Below, piece by piece: positions 61,564 to 64,000 of a stretch of DNA of 64,000 bases (position 1 is the first letter of the stretch; every line of letters starts with the position of its first letter). Both the position numbers and the translations under genes were made by a program. Origin of the DNA: Sphingopyxis sp. 2PD (GTDB taxonomy: Bacteria > Pseudomonadota > Alphaproteobacteria > Sphingomonadales > Sphingomonadaceae). Where the stretch lies: NCBI RefSeq assembly GCF_005503695.1, contig NZ_SCMU01000013.1:1-64000 (forward strand), written 5' to 3'. The notes below the pieces were generated by a model that saw only the letters and a program-made list of their open reading frames with translations, ran no database searches and had not been told where the DNA came from.

Positions 61564-61648
61564 CGTCATTGCGAGGAGCCGAAGGTGACGCGGCAATCCA
61601 GAGCCTGCGTAAACCGCTCTGGATTGCTTCGCTTCGCTCGCAATGACG
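61564..61648. repeat. Intergenic palindromic repeat (CGTCATTGCGAGG type)
   Basis: CGTCATTGCGAGGAGCCGAA on the left and CGCTCGCAATGACG on the right, with GGCAATCCAGAG and CTCTGGATTGC as inner arms. It starts two bases after the DUF979 stop codon. Confidence 0.85.
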
Positions 61649-61673
61649 AAATTTCAGCGACGATCCAAAATCT

Positions 61674-61753
61674 CCGTTCGCGTCGAGCGAAGTCGAGACA
61701 CCCTGAAGGCGCGCACAGCCGATGGGTGTCTCGACTTCGCTCGACACGAACGG
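61674..61753. repeat. Intergenic palindromic repeat (TCGAGCGAAGTCGAGAC type), fourth copy
   Basis: CCGTTCGCGTCGAGCGAAGT on the left and CTTCGCTCGACACGAACGG on the right. It ends 13 bases before the DUF2891 ATG, so the ribosome site AGAGAGG directly abuts it. Confidence 0.85.
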
Positions 61754-61766
61754 TTAGAGAGGTCTT

Positions 61767-62762
61767 ATGACCCTCACCCCCGACCACGCGACCCGCTTCG
61801 CCACCACCACCCTGTCGCACCTCGGCCGCGAATATCCCTACAAGATGGACCTCGTCCTGAACGGCCCCGAGGACGCCAAACCCCCGCGCGAGCATCACCC
61901 GATCTTCCACGGCAGCTTCGACTGGCACAGCTGCGTTCATGGCTGGTGGCAAATCCTCCGCCTCGCGCGCCGCTTCTCCGATCTCGCCATCGCCGCCGAC
62001 ATCCGCGCCCGCGCCGACGCCATGCTCGTCCCTGAAAAGGTCGCAGGCGAACTTGCGTTTCTCGGTCGTCCCTATGCCGCCGGGTTCGAGCGACCCTATG
62101 GCTGGGCATGGCTGCTCGCGCTCCATGCCGAAGCCGAGCGACACGACGCCCCCTGGGCCGACGCGCTCGAACCGCTCGCGCTCGCCTTCGCCGCGCGCTT
62201 CCACGCCTTCCTGCCGAAGCTCACCTATCCGCTGCGTGTCGGCACCCATTTCAACATCGCCTTCGCGCTGCTCCTCGCGCGCCACTGGGCCGAGACCCGC
62301 GATCCCGCCCTCGTCGCCCTCATCGACACCCGCGCCCGCGACTGGTTCGGCGCGGACCGCGACTGCCAGGCATGGGAACCCGGCGGCGACGAATTTCTCT
62401 CCTCGGCGCTCAGCGAAGCACAGCTGATGGCCGCGGTCTTGGGCACCGATTTCCCCGCCTGGTTCGACGCTTTCCTCCCCCGCGCCGCCGACCAGCAACC
62501 CGCCACCCTGTTCACCCCTGCCACCGTCTCCGACCGCAGCGACGGCAAGATCGCGCATCTCGACGGCCTCAACCTCAGCCGCGCGTGGAACTGGCGCACG
62601 ATCGCCGCCGCGCTCGGCTCCACGCACCCCGTCACCCCGGTCGCCGAGGACGCCGCCGACCGCCACCTCGCCGCCGCGCTGCCGCATGTCACCGGCGACT
62701 ATATGGGCGAACATTGGCTCGCGACCTTCGCGCTGCTGGCACTTGATGGCCTCGCCGATTGA
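61767..62762 (+). CDS. DUF2891 protein
   Basis: A 331-residue soluble protein. The family start DHATRFATTTLSHLGREYPY is followed by HPIFHGSFDWHSCVHGWW, a His- and Trp-rich site, and RPYGWAWLLALHAEA. It has the look of an alpha/alpha-toroid enzyme, with unknown reaction. It follows the 5-oxoproline transporter genes on the same strand, and members of this family are found in such clusters. AGAGAGG lies upstream of the ATG. Confidence 0.87.
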   Translation: MTLTPDHATRFATTTLSHLGREYPYKMDLVLNGPEDAKPPREHHPIFHGSFDWHSCVHGWWQILRLARRFSDLAIAADIRARADAMLVPEKVAGELAFLGRPYAAGFERPYGWAWLLALHAEAERHDAPWADALEPLALAFAARFHAFLPKLTYPLRVGTHFNIAFALLLARHWAETRDPALVALIDTRARDWFGADRDCQAWEPGGDEFLSSALSEAQLMAAVLGTDFPAWFDAFLPRAADQQPATLFTPATVSDRSDGKIAHLDGLNLSRAWNWRTIAAALGSTHPVTPVAEDAADRHLAAALPHVTGDYMGEHWLATFALLALDGLAD

Positions 62763-62812
62763 CAACCCCCGCCCCCCCGGCGAGAGAAAGCGCCAAGGGG
62801 AGAGAGGCCGCC

Positions 62813-63829
62813 ATGACCGCAAAGATGCTGCGCCCGACATCGTTCGACGTCGCCGAACGCGCCGGCGTGTCGCAGTCGACCGTCTCGCGCGCACTCCGCA
62901 ATTCGCCCGGCGTCAACGCCGAAACCCGCGCCCGTGTCGCCACCGCCGCGCGCGAGCTTGGCTATGTCGTCGATCGCCACGCCTCGTCGCTGCGCCTCAA
63001 AAGCAGCGAGACCATCGCGCTCGTCACCATCTGCCGCCCCGGCGAGGATCGCAGCGCGATCAACCCCTTCTATTTCGCGCTGCTCGGCAGCATCGCCGCC
63101 GCGACCTCGGCGCGCGGGTTCAACCTGCTGGTGTCGTTCCAGGAAAGCGAAGCCAATTTTCGCGCCGATTTCGTCGCCTCGGGGCTCGCCGACGCGATGA
63201 TCGTGATCGGCACCACCAGCAACCGCGCCGCCTGGGACTATTTCGCCGCCGCGCAATCATCGGGTCTCGACTTCGTTTGCTGGGGCAGCCCGGGCAGCCC
63301 GTTCCACTGGATGCGCAGCGAAAATGACGAGGGCGGCCAGCTTGCCGCCGAACATCTCGTCAAACTCGGCCGCCGCCGCATCGCCTTTGTCGGGCCGCAG
63401 CAATCGCCGCAGCGCCAGTTCGACGAACGCCGCGACGGCTTTACCGCAACTCTGGCCGCGCACGGGTTGACCGCGATCATCGCCGAGCCTCCCGCTGCCG
63501 CCGATCGCCATGCACAAGGCGTCGCAGCGGTGCAGGCGCTGCTCGAAGCGCACCCCGACACCGACGCGATCTTTGCGGCGTCTGACATGCTCGCGCTCGG
63601 CGTGCTCCAGGGGCTGAAGGACGCGGGCCGCCGCGTACCGCACGATGTCGCGCTGATCGGGTTCGACGGCATCCGCGCCGGAACGCTCGCCGACCCGGCG
63701 CTGACCACGCTCGAACCCGATCTTGACGCCGCGGGCGAAGCCCTCGTCGCCATGGCGCTCGAAGATGACGAACGCACCCGCAGCGGTACCCGCATCCCGG
63801 TTCATCTCGTCGTGCGCGGAACCGCCTGA
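62813..63829 (+). CDS. LacI-family transcriptional regulator
   Basis: A 338-residue regulator: the helix-turn-helix at 10-30 (SFDVAERAGVSQSTVSRALR, with the hinge NSPGVNAETRARVATAARELG) and a periplasmic-binding-protein-like sensor domain with LKSSETIALVTICRPGEDRS, AIFAASDMLALGVLQGLK and ALIGFDGIRAG. It is probably the control gene of the transporter/oxoprolinase cluster. AAGGGGAGAGAGG precedes the ATG at 62813. The ligand is unknown. Confidence 0.9.
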   Translation: MTAKMLRPTSFDVAERAGVSQSTVSRALRNSPGVNAETRARVATAARELGYVVDRHASSLRLKSSETIALVTICRPGEDRSAINPFYFALLGSIAAATSARGFNLLVSFQESEANFRADFVASGLADAMIVIGTTSNRAAWDYFAAAQSSGLDFVCWGSPGSPFHWMRSENDEGGQLAAEHLVKLGRRRIAFVGPQQSPQRQFDERRDGFTATLAAHGLTAIIAEPPAAADRHAQGVAAVQALLEAHPDTDAIFAASDMLALGVLQGLKDAGRRVPHDVALIGFDGIRAGTLADPALTTLEPDLDAAGEALVAMALEDDERTRSGTRIPVHLVVRGTA

Positions 63830-63927
63830 CAGTTCGGGGCTTTTACCTCACTGTGACCTAAGGCACAGAAAAGTAAGACATCGTTATCCATATCGCTGCT
63901 ACCTTCCGGGGGCAGAGAGGCAGAAAT

Positions 63928-64000
63928 TTGTCGGGGCAGTTCTTCATCCAGTTGCTCAATCCAGGCATCGGCCTGCTGTTTGCGGCTGCCTTTTTCCTGC
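63928..64000 (+). CDS. N-terminus of a membrane protein (3' end outside window)
   Basis: A TTG start with AGAGAGG upstream opens a frame of 24 residues to the right edge: LSGQFFIQLLNPGIGLLFAA, then AFFL. It is a hydrophobic N-terminal segment such as begins membrane-bound diguanylate cyclases in this order, but too little is visible to assign it. Confidence 0.4.
   Translation, partial: MSGQFFIQLLNPGIGLLFAAAFFL

Overview
The window is a contiguous, gene-dense piece of a high-GC alphaproteobacterial chromosome, very probably from the Sphingomonadales and perhaps Sphingopyxis-like. That reading rests on codon use, the gene content (a carotene hydroxylase, several TonB receptors, an HWE histidine kinase, a bamD-recN-ligA string, an alphaproteobacterial Lrp/ald pair) and the many short palindromic intergenic repeats around a CGAGCGAAGTCGAGAC-type core. 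There are 64 protein genes. Two run off the edges and one (parE) is frameshifted. I see no rRNA, tRNA, CRISPR array, insertion sequence or prophage.

Layout. 0-11.7 kb: an acid phosphatase (open at the left edge) overlaps a 3-oxoacid CoA-transferase B subunit. That gene abuts a HepT/MntA-type (HEPN/MNT) toxin-antitoxin pair. Next come a small membrane protein, a class-C-like serine hydrolase, an epimerase/GST pair, CrtZ, leuC, an exported metallo-beta-lactamase-fold hydrolase, leuD, a quinone oxidoreductase, a DUF167 protein and parDE with a broken parE. 11.7-20.9 kb: sdhCDA (no sdhB), ald with a divergent Lrp regulator, a soluble globin-like chemoreceptor, a short-chain dehydrogenase, prmA and phhA. 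21-27.8 kb: a Crp/Fnr regulator, two fatty-acid-hydroxylase (sterol desaturase) superfamily membrane proteins, and a DUF2946-like/TonB receptor/PepSY metal-uptake set between them. 27.9-35 kb: a minus-strand run bamD-recN-(2OG oxygenase)-(GNAT)-(monooxygenase)-ligA, preceded by a cyclophilin. 35-42 kb: an ArsR/SRPBCC pair with two clear operators, a BAAT-type hydrolase, an adenine-salvage pair, a solitary mreB, a PAS-only protein and a degenerate RNase H-like protein.

42.1-47.3 kb holds what I consider the most unusual system: blaI-blaR1-(repeat protein)-(TonB receptor), led by two tandem TACA-N2-TGTA operators. The BlaR1-like protease has no penicillin-binding sensor. Its outer domain is instead four 28-residue helical repeats, and the same repeat recurs in the exported protein encoded next to it. 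47.6-54.2 kb: an exported TPR-CHAT (caspase-like) protein, CorA, a chromate transporter and a GST. 54.4-64 kb: a CHASE-type HWE histidine kinase whose end overlaps the start of a fused 5-oxoprolinase/hydantoinase, followed by the DUF969/DUF979 transporter pair, a DUF2891 protein and a LacI regulator. The oxoprolinase gene carries a copy of what looks like an intergenic palindromic repeat, read in frame, in the linker between its A and B halves.

All assignments come from reading motifs, lengths and context by eye; no database search was run.
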